From Oligoflexia bacterium (GTDB lineage Bacteria > Bdellovibrionota_C > UBA2361 > JAFLCA01): a stretch of DNA of 64,000 nt. Each line of letters starts with the position of its first letter. The first letter of the stretch is position 1. Positions 36,777 through 45,545 of this stretch are shown here, one piece after another. The position numbers and the translations under genes are program-made. The notes below the pieces were generated by a model that was not told the origin of the DNA, made no database searches, and saw nothing but the letters and a program-made list of their open reading frames with translations. Where the stretch lies: NCBI GenBank assembly GCA_019694465.1, contig JAIBBV010000014.1, positions 1 to 64,000 of the forward strand, written 5' to 3'.

Positions 36777-37967
36777 ATGAATAGTACATTTGATAATGCG
36801 CAGCGCTTCCTTAAGGAATACACAAGCCAACGCTGGCCAGGCATTACGCTCAACACCGAGCTGCGTCCATTGGCTGATTTGTCATTGGGTGATGTGACTA
36901 GCTCAGTCCCAATTCAAGCTGCCCGTTTGTTGCGACTTCGTGCCGATGATTGCGCCAAAGAGATCGTTGCTGCTTGGCCGCCAGTTGGACATGGCATGCC
37001 TAGGCAGGATGGGGATTATCTAAATATATCCATCATTAAAGGCTGGGACGATTATTCAGTTCAAGTTCCGTCGATGGCGAGCCCTGCTGGGAGAAAGCTT
37101 AGTGTATTTGTGCCGCCGCTTGTTGGGACGGCCGGTTTAGGAGCACAGGTAAGGCTTTTGGCGCGTATCGCCATTCAGATTCGACTATTACAAAGCTTCG
37201 GCAAGTCCTTTCAAGTTCAAATTGGAGGAAGCGAGGAGCTTCCGATCACTGGATCAGCACTTGGTTCAATTTTTAGCGAGTTGCTGACACATAGCCTAAC
37301 TACAAGGCTTACCGGCTGTTTTGATGTGGCAAATGCCATCAAGGCAGCTATTGATAGTGACTATTCGTCAAAACATATTATTTGGCTGCTGCCTGCATTG
37401 CTTGATCCCAATCGATTGCGCGCGTTTTTGCCGAGAGGTGAGTCGGCTGGACTGTGTGAGTTATGCTTTGCCAGTAAGCGTTGGTCTGAGTGGTCTGTGG
37501 ATGAGGAGCAGGCGCGAGAGCTGCTTAGCTGGGGTGCGTCTGACTTGCAGGCCCTGGTGTGGTATCTCGCGCAAGAGAGCGGCGCGGCCGATTTGGACTT
37601 GTTTATTCCTCGTTCCCAGGAGAAGGCCAATATTGTCTGGCGCATAGTACGTGCATTCGAGCGTGCTGAGCGCCTCCAGGCATCACTTTGCAGCGGTGAG
37701 GATACGCCATTCAATGAAGAGCACCGCTATATTCTTCACCGCCTATGGTTTATACCGCATTTTATGCAAGCCGCGGCTGAAAATGGGCAGGTGCCCGAAT
37801 TCATCTCGGCACTAACACAGCTTGTAGATTGCTTTAATGCTCTATGTAATCAGCCCCAGTTTCGCCTGCGGCTTGAGCGGGGGCAAATAGGCTGTGGTGA
37901 AGGGAAAATTCTTACTGGTGTTCTACACCTGCTATCAGGTATCATTCGCGAATCGGGCCTATTTTGA
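36777..37967 (+). CDS. Shortened arginyl-tRNA-synthetase-like protein lacking HIGH and KMSKS motifs
   Basis: This encodes 396 aa from the ATG at 36777. Canonical ArgRS has ~550-580 aa. Residues ~1-90 resemble the ArgRS N-terminal additional domain (SVPIQAARLLRLRADDCAKE... and a GDYLNISI end). Residues ~107-150 align with the start of the catalytic fold, but the HIGH position (HVGHLR) reads GLGAQVR (120-126). Around 230 the KMSKR segment is reduced to FASKRW. The following GASDLQALVWYLAQESGAADLDLFI matches the helix pair after KMSKS (GADAxRYxL...). Residues ~305-396 are a DALR anticodon-binding domain. It sits between the nucleotidyltransferase and SPOR genes. It cannot be an ordinary active synthetase; a tRNA-binding or regulatory paralogue is my inference. 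Confidence 0.65.
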   Translation: MNSTFDNAQRFLKEYTSQRWPGITLNTELRPLADLSLGDVTSSVPIQAARLLRLRADDCAKEIVAAWPPVGHGMPRQDGDYLNISIIKGWDDYSVQVPSMASPAGRKLSVFVPPLVGTAGLGAQVRLLARIAIQIRLLQSFGKSFQVQIGGSEELPITGSALGSIFSELLTHSLTTRLTGCFDVANAIKAAIDSDYSSKHIIWLLPALLDPNRLRAFLPRGESAGLCELCFASKRWSEWSVDEEQARELLSWGASDLQALVWYLAQESGAADLDLFIPRSQEKANIVWRIVRAFERAERLQASLCSGEDTPFNEEHRYILHRLWFIPHFMQAAAENGQVPEFISALTQLVDCFNALCNQPQFRLRLERGQIGCGEGKILTGVLHLLSGIIRESGLF

Positions 37968-37989
37968 TTCATCTTTTTATAGATTGGCT

Positions 37990-39081
37990 ATGGCTGTCGA
38001 TCCCGGAACAAGAACTCATCCTACCGTGAAACCGCTTGCGACAATGAATAAGAAAAATATGCAGCAATGGGAGCTTCGGCTCGGAGTGGCACAGACTGTT
38101 GTCCTGCTCGGCGTTGTGACAGGCTCAATAGCTTGCGCCTTTTATGTTGGCTTTTCTTCTGGGCGGCGGGTTGGCTTTGAAGCGGCGCTTGAGCGCACAA
38201 TGGCCCACACGGCGCGTTTCCCGGTTGCCGGGACTACGGAGACCGACTCTGAGGACACCGGTGGGGCAGACGTGCTTGCGCGCTTGAGCACCAAAGAAGT
38301 TAGCGAGACTGCTACAGAGCAGTTGCAGCCAGTGCTTGGTGCAATCAAGTCGGCAGAGCTTGCACCTTTGGGAGCAAAGGATGAGGAGAGTGGCGCCACC
38401 AGTGAAAAGAACTCTTTCGCCGCCTCAGCTAAAGCTCAAGAACAAAAAAATGGCACGCAGTTGACTTTGGGAGATGTTTTCGATTCTCAGGAGCCAGTTG
38501 CTAAGGCAAAGTCTGATACTTCCAATGCTGTTTCGGCCTTGGTTGAAGAGACAGCTCCTAAATCCGTCGAAAAGGCGGCCTCCAAGCCAGAACTAAAGGC
38601 TGCTGAAAATTCGGCGCCGATTCAAGTTTCAAGACGGGAGGAGAAGCCAATTTCGTCTAAGACCGCCAACGTAGAGGCAAAGACGGCGGTTCAGTCGAAT
38701 GCAACTACTCAAACTACAGTGTCGACTGTCAATTCAAAGAAGGCGCCGCAGCAGACGGCAGAGGTTCGAAAGTCTGTTGAAGCCAAGAATGCTACTCCCG
38801 CAAAAGAACCGTCCATGATTCGTGAGGTATTGCCACCCGGTTGGTTCGCTCAGGTAGCTGCGCCTAAGAAGATGGCTGATGCAACTTCGATTGCCAATAA
38901 ACTCAAGTCCTCTGGCTTTCCGGTAATGATCGAAGTGGCACGCGTTAGGGGTGAGGAATATTTTAGAGTTATTGTTGGACCTGAAACCAATAAGCAGCAG
39001 GCCGACCGGCTAGTAGGTCAACTAAAGCGCGAGAGTTACTTGCAGGGTGAGCCGTTCCTTAGAGTAGTTAAAAACGGCTAG
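37990..39081 (+). CDS. SPOR-domain membrane protein
   Basis: This encodes 363 aa from the ATG at 37990, 22 nt after the previous gene; another in-frame ATG at 38044 would give 345 aa. A single membrane helix (VVLLGVVTGSIACAFYVGF) lies near residues 38-56. A long Ala/Lys/Glu-rich, probably disordered, linker follows. The last ~80 residues form a SPOR domain (GWFAQVAAPKKMADATSIAN, then EEYFRVIVGPETNKQQADRL). SPOR domains bind denuded glycan strands at the division septum, so the protein is likely an inner-membrane septal factor. The SPOR-after-argS gene order is one I associate with Deltaproteobacteria, which makes the ArgRS-like upstream gene noteworthy. Confidence 0.88.
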   Translation: MAVDPGTRTHPTVKPLATMNKKNMQQWELRLGVAQTVVLLGVVTGSIACAFYVGFSSGRRVGFEAALERTMAHTARFPVAGTTETDSEDTGGADVLARLSTKEVSETATEQLQPVLGAIKSAELAPLGAKDEESGATSEKNSFAASAKAQEQKNGTQLTLGDVFDSQEPVAKAKSDTSNAVSALVEETAPKSVEKAASKPELKAAENSAPIQVSRREEKPISSKTANVEAKTAVQSNATTQTTVSTVNSKKAPQQTAEVRKSVEAKNATPAKEPSMIREVLPPGWFAQVAAPKKMADATSIANKLKSSGFPVMIEVARVRGEEYFRVIVGPETNKQQADRLVGQLKRESYLQGEPFLRVVKNG

Positions 39082-39625
39082 TGTCCCGAGTTGAAAAACT
39101 AGGTTAAAAAACGAGCTCCGACCAATCGGTGTTGCTGGTGCGACACTCCCGGAGCTCCTGTATTGCGTCGAACTCGCTCCAAGCTTCGCTAGGCTGCACC
39201 AATATTGCGGGCAGAACAGTCCGGAGGAATACTTAATATTGAATTTATCAGACGGGAAATAGTGCCACTAATGGCTGAGCTGGCTTTTGAGCATTTGCGA
39301 GTTTTTGCCGACACCTCCATCGTCAGAAATTATCTAATAATGTCAGCATAGTGCAAATGGGGGCATACTGCTCTAGGATTGGTCGACCAGAAATAACTCA
39401 ACTATATCAGGGAGTTGCCGCTAATTTGCTTAAGAAACCTTTAACTGGCATAAAGCGCTGAAGCATCCGGTAGAAGTTGGCCGATTATACGAAGAGCAGG
39501 ATGATAGCGTTCGCAGTTCGGCTTGTACTCCTTAGCCAGACCTCTAATGGCCTGTGTTATGGGGAATTTGGGCCACACACTTTTGAAGTTAACTTCGCTA
39601 CTTAGGCTTTTAGGTACCCTCGTTC
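39082..39625. other. 544-bp intergenic region, no gene recognised
   Basis: I find no supported frame. GAGCTCCG near 39112 can pair with CGGAGCTC near 39152, with an inner GTGT/ACAC stem, but no T-run follows. The region must hold the promoter of the PP2C gene. Confidence 0.4.
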
Positions 39626-41845
39626 ATGACAACAGAATCAACCGAAACGCCGAGCAACCCTTTGAGCGCAATTCGCAACGCTGCGGCCAGTGATATAGGT
39701 CTTCGACGTGAAGAGAATCAGGATTCTCACGGAATCATTGAAACCAGCGGCTTTAAGCTTTTCATAGTTGCCGATGGTATGGGCGGTGTTAAGGGCGGTG
39801 GTGTGGCTTCAAGTCTGGCCATCAACGTGCTTAAGGAGTGCCTTGAAGACAAGATTGAGTTGAATCCAAATGCAATTTGCTCAGCGGTTAAGCATGCCAA
39901 CGCAGAAATCTTTGAGAAGGGCACCAGCGACCCGAGTCTTGCTGGAATGGGCACAACCTATGTCGGGCTTGGCTTTGTCGGAACCACATTGTTTGTTTCA
40001 AGTGTTGGCGATTCCCGCGCCTATCGAGTACGCGACAACAATATTGTGCAGCTTACAACCGATCACACCTTGGTGCAGGAGCTTTTGAGGTCCGGAGCTA
40101 TTAGCCCAGACCAAGTAGAGAACCATCCGGTTTCGCATATGCTCACTCGCTCTCTTGGACCTACTCCGGAGATTGATGTTGATTGTTTCATGTGCAGCGA
40201 CGGCCCTGCTCGTGGAGATATCTATATTCTTTGCTCTGACGGACTATACAATCTCGTGCGCGATCACGAGATGGCGCAAATTGTTCAAGACAATTATATC
40301 GATACTGCCGTTCAAAAGCTTATTAAGTTAGCTAATGATCGTGGTGGAACTGATAATATCACTGTCATTGTGGTTGAAGTGGGGGAGGAGTTCCCCGTTG
40401 GTCCTGAAGCCTTTGAGGGTATCAGTGCAGACATACCGGTTAGCAATATTTCAACATCCGCCGAGCCAGTACGCTCAGGGGCTGGTTCTCATGGTAGTGT
40501 AGAAGAGTCTGATGTGGCAGCTGATGCTTCCGCACCCTCTGCTGCGGCGGTAGAGCAGGAAGATGTTCCTGTTACTTTAGCGGTGCCGGTATCGGAGCCA
40601 GCTAATCCAGAACTGCACTCACGAGTCGATCTAGCGCAAGCACGTCCGAATGAGCAATTGGCTGCGAGTGTAGCTGCAGCCAAGGTTGCCGAGAAACCCG
40701 GTGCTGAACAAATAGCTGCCAAGTTAGTGCCTAGTTTCTCCTTCGAGGAATGGCGCTCAAAGCCTTTGCCGCGAGCATTGATTTTGGGAGGCGCTTTTAC
40801 CGTTGTGACCCTGATCGGTTTTGTGGGTGGCTTTTATGCTCCACGCATCCTTGGTGGGGCTGTAGCGCCAAATGCGATACAGGTAGTAGCCCCGGAAGTG
40901 CCACAGGCTCAGGTTGCTAAGGTGCAGCCAGAACTTGTTGTCGATGCTGCTGTGAAGCGGCCGGTTTCCTCGGCGCTTCGTCTTGGACTACACGATTTGC
41001 CAAGTTTGCCAGCCCCGGACAGTTCTGTAGTCGGCTCTGATAGTGGAAACCATGATTCGGGTATCGCTCCGGAAGAACTTAGTCGCTTAGTTCGGCGTCG
41101 CGCTGCCTTGCAGCAAGTAGTGAATGAACTAAATGATAAAATTGGTGCGTTTGATCGTCCAATAAGCTCTAAGCTGATGGACACCCTCAAGAGTGCGCGC
41201 GAGCATCGTGAGGCGCTGCAAGCTGACCAGGATGAGTTGCGGTCTCAGATTGATGTTGCCACACGTAAACTGGCTGTGTGGTACGGTCGTCGTAAGCGCT
41301 TGCAGAGCACCGATGCAATTAATCTTGCAAATGAAGTGGCTGTAGCATCGCCGTCAGTTAAAGAAAAGAAGGAAGTCTTTGAGTTGGCCACCTGGTCGTA
41401 CCTGAAGGAGGCAGAGGTACTGCGCTATAATCCATCCGATGCTTCACAGGATAAAAAAGTGGCTGAGTTAGCTAAGGCTAGAAAAGATCGGCAGTACGAA
41501 TTGGCAGAGGAAGTGCGACGGGCGATCGATAAAGAAGTTGGAGATTCAGATAAGTCGATTGCTGAGCTTACCTTCAAGCGTGACAAGATATTGGCTGAGA
41601 TTGAGAATATCCGCCGCGAAGAAGAGTACATTCGAATTCTAATGGGATCAGATCCACGTGCTAAGGACACCAAGCGCCAGGAATTAGCGCGGGAGCGTGA
41701 CTTGGCGCAAGCTGAACTTAATGAGTTAGCGCGCCTGCTACCCGATCCCTCAAGCCCATCTACATCTTCTGAAGCTCGACAAGGTGCCAGTACCACAAGC
41801 ACAAATGACAGTGCTACATCAGCCGATGTGGTAGTAGTGCAGTAA
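39626..41845 (+). CDS. PP2C-type serine/threonine phosphatase with transmembrane helix and coiled-coil C-terminal domain
   Basis: This encodes 739 aa. Residues ~15-255 are a complete PP2C domain with the metal-binding motifs: RREENQDS, VADGMGGVKGG, SVGDSRAYRV, LCSDGLYNLV and GGTDNITVIVVEV. A Pro/Ala/Glu-rich linker follows, then one membrane helix (about 385-405, ILGGAFTVVTLIGFVGGFY). Residues ~480-715 are strongly charged with heptad spacing (for example KILAEIENIRREEEYIRIL), a long coiled coil probably on the outer face. The tail is Ser/Thr-rich. No Ser/Thr kinase is next to it. The layout suggests transmembrane signalling, with the coiled coil as sensor or oligomerisation part; that is inference. 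Confidence 0.88.
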   Translation: MTTESTETPSNPLSAIRNAAASDIGLRREENQDSHGIIETSGFKLFIVADGMGGVKGGGVASSLAINVLKECLEDKIELNPNAICSAVKHANAEIFEKGTSDPSLAGMGTTYVGLGFVGTTLFVSSVGDSRAYRVRDNNIVQLTTDHTLVQELLRSGAISPDQVENHPVSHMLTRSLGPTPEIDVDCFMCSDGPARGDIYILCSDGLYNLVRDHEMAQIVQDNYIDTAVQKLIKLANDRGGTDNITVIVVEVGEEFPVGPEAFEGISADIPVSNISTSAEPVRSGAGSHGSVEESDVAADASAPSAAAVEQEDVPVTLAVPVSEPANPELHSRVDLAQARPNEQLAASVAAAKVAEKPGAEQIAAKLVPSFSFEEWRSKPLPRALILGGAFTVVTLIGFVGGFYAPRILGGAVAPNAIQVVAPEVPQAQVAKVQPELVVDAAVKRPVSSALRLGLHDLPSLPAPDSSVVGSDSGNHDSGIAPEELSRLVRRRAALQQVVNELNDKIGAFDRPISSKLMDTLKSAREHREALQADQDELRSQIDVATRKLAVWYGRRKRLQSTDAINLANEVAVASPSVKEKKEVFELATWSYLKEAEVLRYNPSDASQDKKVAELAKARKDRQYELAEEVRRAIDKEVGDSDKSIAELTFKRDKILAEIENIRREEEYIRILMGSDPRAKDTKRQELARERDLAQAELNELARLLPDPSSPSTSSEARQGASTTSTNDSATSADVVVVQ

Positions 41846-42181
41846 GTTGGCGCAAGTACTGCTACAAACGCCCCTTCGCGCAGCTTCATAGCAGTAAAGA
41901 CAACAACTCAGTGAGCTTCTGAGGCCCAGCTTGATCCGCAGTCTTAGCACGCATCCGCAGGAGGCGCGACATTAAGATATCTTTACTACGTGCTAACTCA
42001 TCGTCATATGACGCTACATCAATGCTTTAGCTGCCCCATTTCTTGCGGCAATCATTTTTGGGAACCGCTATAGTGTTCTAATTCAACGCGCCTGGTGGTA
42101 TACACTGCTCGGGAGGAAGAAGGACTTTCGATCTCCCTCGCCTGGTTACAATAACCGTTTAATAACATTAGGTATTTGCTC
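41846..42181. other. 336-bp region upstream of purH
   Basis: It contains GGGAG...CTCCC (about 42111-42136) capable of a short hairpin, followed by CGCCTGG. This faintly recalls the 3' part of ZTP riboswitches but the 5' core is missing. No gene is seen. Confidence 0.35.
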
Positions 42182-43741
42182 ATGAAACGGGCTGCTCTCC
42201 TTAGCGTTTCCGACCGCACAGGTCTTGAAGCTTTCGCACGCGGGCTTCAATCCCTAGGCTATGTACTTCTGACAACATCTGGCACGGCCAAGTTTCTTGC
42301 TGGGGTTGGCATAGCGACAGTGGCGATAGAGGAGTACACCGGCCAGAAGGAAATTCTAGATGGCCGTGTCAAAACGCTCCATCCAAAGATTCATGCTGGA
42401 CTGCTTGCTCGCCGCGACGACGTTGCGCATATGCGACAGATCGAGTCGGACGGAATTCTTCCAATCGACATAGCAGCTGTAAATTTGTATCCCTTTGTTA
42501 AGAACTTAAGTGGTTCAAATGCCTCTGACCCAGAGCACATGATTGAGTTCGTTGACGTCGGTGGCCCGACCATGATCCGTGCAGCCGCAAAGAACCACGC
42601 TTCTGTATATCCAGTCATCGATCCAGCGGACTATCCAGCAGTGCTCGAGGTGTTAGCTGGTCGTGCCTCTAAGCAAGTCTCGGAGCTCGAATTTAGACGA
42701 GCGCTGGCTGTCAAAGTTTTTACGCAGCTTGGCTACGATAGTCTTGAGATTGCGCGTTATTTTTCCTCGTCAGGAAAGGTGACTGATCAGAGCGCACTGA
42801 GTCCGATATCTGGAGTGGTTCTACAAAAAGCGCAGGAGTTGCGTTATGGCGAGAATCCGCATCAACAAGCAGCATTCTATACGGCAGTTGGTGCTACGGA
42901 ATTACCTTGGAAGCAGCTACATGGCAAAGAGCTCTCCTATAATAATTTACTTGATTTTGACGCCATCGTTCGAATTATCCAGGAGTTCCCTCAAACTCAG
43001 CCAGCAGTGGTGATAGTAAAGCATCTTAACCCCTGTGGCGCTGCTGTTGCCGCTACTAGCGAGGAAGCTTTGAAGATGGCCAAGCGTTGTGATCCCCGCA
43101 GTCACTTCGGTGGCATAATCGCATTTAATCAGGTTGTAGATGAGCAATCAGCCCTGGGTGTAAAGGAAGACTTTGCAGAAATCGTGGTGGCCCCGGGTTT
43201 TGAGCCGCGCGCTTTGGAATTACTCCAGAAGAATAAGAATATTCGCCTGTTGCAGGCTGATTTGAAGTCCCGCACGCAATTTGAGTTTAGGACCGCGGCA
43301 GGTGGTTATCTTATACAACAGCGTGACCAGAGCGCCTCAGATATCTCATCGCTTGAAGTGATGAGCGATCGGAAGCCATCGAAGCAGGAACTGGCTGACT
43401 TGCAGCTGGCTTGGCGTCTCTGTTCTCACGTCAAGTCGAACGCGATTGTGATCGTGAATCAGGGTCTGCTGATTGGGGTAGGAGCTGGACAAATGAGTCG
43501 CATTGATTCAGTCGAGCTAGCGATTGCGAAAGCACGTAAGCATGGGCACACGCTTAACGGTGCCGTCGCAGCGTCGGATGCCTTCTTCCCGTTTACTGAT
43601 TCGCTCGAAACATTAGCTGGAGTTGGTGTCCAAGCGGTAGTGGCCCCCGCTGGAGCTAAACGTGATGAGGATGTGGTGCAAATGGCAAAGCAGTTGGGCA
43701 TTAGTTTAATTTTTGCCAAGGATAGACATTTTCGACATTAA
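42182..43741 (+). CDS. purH: Bifunctional AICAR transformylase / IMP cyclohydrolase
   Basis: This encodes 519 aa from the ATG at 42182; a TTG two codons upstream is also open. It carries out the last two steps of de novo IMP synthesis. The N-terminal MGS-like cyclohydrolase has LLSVSDRTGLEAFA, DGRVKTLHPKIHAGLLARR and DVGGPTMIRAAAKN. The transformylase part has LRYGENPHQQAAFY, the catalytic Lys-His in VKHLNPCGAA, and GQMSRIDSVELA. It ends with the family-typical DRHFRH. purD follows 12 nt downstream in the same operon. Confidence 0.98.
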   Translation: MKRAALLSVSDRTGLEAFARGLQSLGYVLLTTSGTAKFLAGVGIATVAIEEYTGQKEILDGRVKTLHPKIHAGLLARRDDVAHMRQIESDGILPIDIAAVNLYPFVKNLSGSNASDPEHMIEFVDVGGPTMIRAAAKNHASVYPVIDPADYPAVLEVLAGRASKQVSELEFRRALAVKVFTQLGYDSLEIARYFSSSGKVTDQSALSPISGVVLQKAQELRYGENPHQQAAFYTAVGATELPWKQLHGKELSYNNLLDFDAIVRIIQEFPQTQPAVVIVKHLNPCGAAVAATSEEALKMAKRCDPRSHFGGIIAFNQVVDEQSALGVKEDFAEIVVAPGFEPRALELLQKNKNIRLLQADLKSRTQFEFRTAAGGYLIQQRDQSASDISSLEVMSDRKPSKQELADLQLAWRLCSHVKSNAIVIVNQGLLIGVGAGQMSRIDSVELAIAKARKHGHTLNGAVAASDAFFPFTDSLETLAGVGVQAVVAPAGAKRDEDVVQMAKQLGISLIFAKDRHFRH

Positions 43742-43753
43742 TGCAGGAACAGC

Positions 43754-45013
43754 ATGAGCGAACGTATAAATGTATTGGTGCTTGGAGCAGGCGCTCGTGA
43801 ACATGCGCTGTGTTGGAAGTTAAAGCAGTCGCGACATCTTGGCCATTTGTATTGTGCGCCGGGGAATCCGGGCACTGCAATGTTGGCGCAGAATGTAGAT
43901 ATTGCAGTTGATGACGTCCAGAAGTTGCTGACTTTTGCGCGTGAGCGATCCATTGGTTTAACTGTAGTTGGTCCCGAGCTGCCCCTAACGGTGGGGGTGG
44001 TAGACGCTTTCAGTGCGGCCGGACTTAGAATTTTTGGCCCAAGCAAGACTGCTGCAATGCTTGAAGGTTCCAAAAAATTTGCCAAGGACATCATGATCGC
44101 GGCGGGGGTACCAACAGCGCAACACGTGGTGCTGTCTTCTGAGAGAGAGGCGCGCGAGTTCCTCTCAGGGCGCCAGGGGCCGATTGTTTTGAAGTCTGAT
44201 GGTCTGGCTGCCGGAAAAGGCGTGGTAGTGTGCCAAAATCAGGCTGAAGCCTTGGCAGCTTTGCCATTTTTATACTCTGAGCTGAAAGCCGAGACAGTTG
44301 TAGCTGAAGATTTTTTGAGCGGTAAGGAAGCTTCCTTCATTGTCGCCACTAATGGGCAGCATGTCGTGCCTTTGGCTACTTCTCATGACTACAAGCGTAT
44401 AGGCGAAGGGCACACTGGACCCAATACTGGCGGTATGGGTTCTGTGTCGCCTACCTCGCACCTCGTTCCTGGCTGTGAAGCAGAGCTGGTGGAGAAAATT
44501 ATTCGTCCGGTCCTGCGCGAGATGGAAAGACGCGGTTCGCCATTTTGTGGTTTTTTGTACGCTGGCCTGATGGTAGGCGAGACAGGAAAGACCTGGGTTC
44601 TCGAGTTTAACGCGCGCTTAGGGGATCCTGAAACCCAAAGTATAATGATGCGTCTTGAGACCGACTTAGTAGAGATACTAGTTAGCCTGCTCGACCGAAA
44701 GTTGCCGGCAGTGAAGTGGAAACCGGAGGCTGCCGTTTGTGCGGTGTTGGCGGCAGATGGCTATCCTGTATCTGTTAAAACCGGCGACGCCATCTCTGGT
44801 CTTGAATTTGCGGCGACAGTACCCGGTGTGCAGGTATTTCATGCAGGAACTAAGCAGGTAGGGGAGGGGAAAATAGTCACCTCCGGAGGCCGTGTACTAA
44901 GTGTAGTAGGTACAGGAGCGACTGTTGAACAGGCACGTGCCAATGTTTATAGAGCCTGCGATTTTATTCAATTTCGTGGCCGTCAGGTACGGCGTGATAT
45001 TGGGCTCGACTGA
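43754..45013 (+). CDS. purD: Phosphoribosylamine-glycine ligase (GAR synthetase)
   Basis: This encodes 419 aa, normal length. It makes glycinamide ribonucleotide from phosphoribosylamine, glycine and ATP. It has an ATP-grasp architecture: N-terminal VLVLGAGAREHALCWKL, VVGPELPLTVGVVDAF, KSDGLAAGKGVVV, GPNTGGMGSVSP, and the metal-binding FNARLGDPETQ. It is co-transcribed behind purH with a 12-nt spacer, a common pairing. Confidence 0.98.
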   Translation: MSERINVLVLGAGAREHALCWKLKQSRHLGHLYCAPGNPGTAMLAQNVDIAVDDVQKLLTFARERSIGLTVVGPELPLTVGVVDAFSAAGLRIFGPSKTAAMLEGSKKFAKDIMIAAGVPTAQHVVLSSEREAREFLSGRQGPIVLKSDGLAAGKGVVVCQNQAEALAALPFLYSELKAETVVAEDFLSGKEASFIVATNGQHVVPLATSHDYKRIGEGHTGPNTGGMGSVSPTSHLVPGCEAELVEKIIRPVLREMERRGSPFCGFLYAGLMVGETGKTWVLEFNARLGDPETQSIMMRLETDLVEILVSLLDRKLPAVKWKPEAAVCAVLAADGYPVSVKTGDAISGLEFAATVPGVQVFHAGTKQVGEGKIVTSGGRVLSVVGTGATVEQARANVYRACDFIQFRGRQVRRDIGLD

Positions 45014-45191
45014 GCCTGCTTGTGGGGATATCGCCCTGACGCTAACATCATACAGAGTGAGAAAGCGCTTAGGCCTACCTGTGCAAACTGTGCCTAGAAA
45101 AGAGTGGGTAAGATGGGCGCTTGTCAGGATTCGTTAAAGAGTCTTCAGAGAATAGCGGTCTCCTGTAGTTGCCGTTAATAAGATTAATTTT

Positions 45192-45545
45192 ATGAGAGCC
45201 ACAATGCGGGCACATCGATATGGCGCGGTACTGGTAGCCATTTTGGCTGAATTAGCCTTGGCGCAGGTTGCGTTTGCAGGCGATCTAAAAATAGTGGATG
45301 AGCTCGGCCTGGTAAGAGCGGTGAAGCATGTGTCTGCTCCAGTTACTGTAAGGGTGATTGCTGGTGCTGGAAGTACCGGCCCAGTAAAGCCCAAGCTTGT
45401 TAATGTAGATGGCTTGTCTGGCGATCTACTAGGTGAAGTACAGGCCCCAGGAACTTTTGTGTTTAGCAAAGTGCCTGAAGGCACCTGGCGCGTCAGTCTT
45501 GAGGGCGGACATGCTCAAGTAGCTGAGGTTAAGATTGCTCAGTGA
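45192..45545 (+). CDS. Small exported protein, unknown function
   Basis: This encodes 117 aa. A signal peptide is likely (RYGAVLVAILAELALAQVAFA, cleavage after AFA). The mature ~88 residues look like one beta-sandwich: alternating hydrophobic strands and the GTFVFSKVPEGTWRVSLEGG motif, similar to carboxypeptidase-regulatory or SpaA-like folds that decorate surface proteins. It overlaps the start of the GlpD-like gene by 11 nt, implying coupled translation, though no functional link is obvious. The family is not recognised with confidence. Confidence 0.6.
   Translation: MRATMRAHRYGAVLVAILAELALAQVAFAGDLKIVDELGLVRAVKHVSAPVTVRVIAGAGSTGPVKPKLVNVDGLSGDLLGEVQAPGTFVFSKVPEGTWRVSLEGGHAQVAEVKIAQ

Noticed and set aside
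36777-37967. Functional argS
   Set aside because: HIGH and KMSKS are both lost and the protein is ~170 residues short; no frameshift was evident that would restore them.
42100-42150. ZTP (pfl) riboswitch upstream of purH
   Set aside because: CTCGCCTGG after a GGGAG/CTCCC stem resembles the 3' subdomain and the gene context fits, but the conserved CTGGCG and GGGAAGCG parts of the 5' subdomain are not present.
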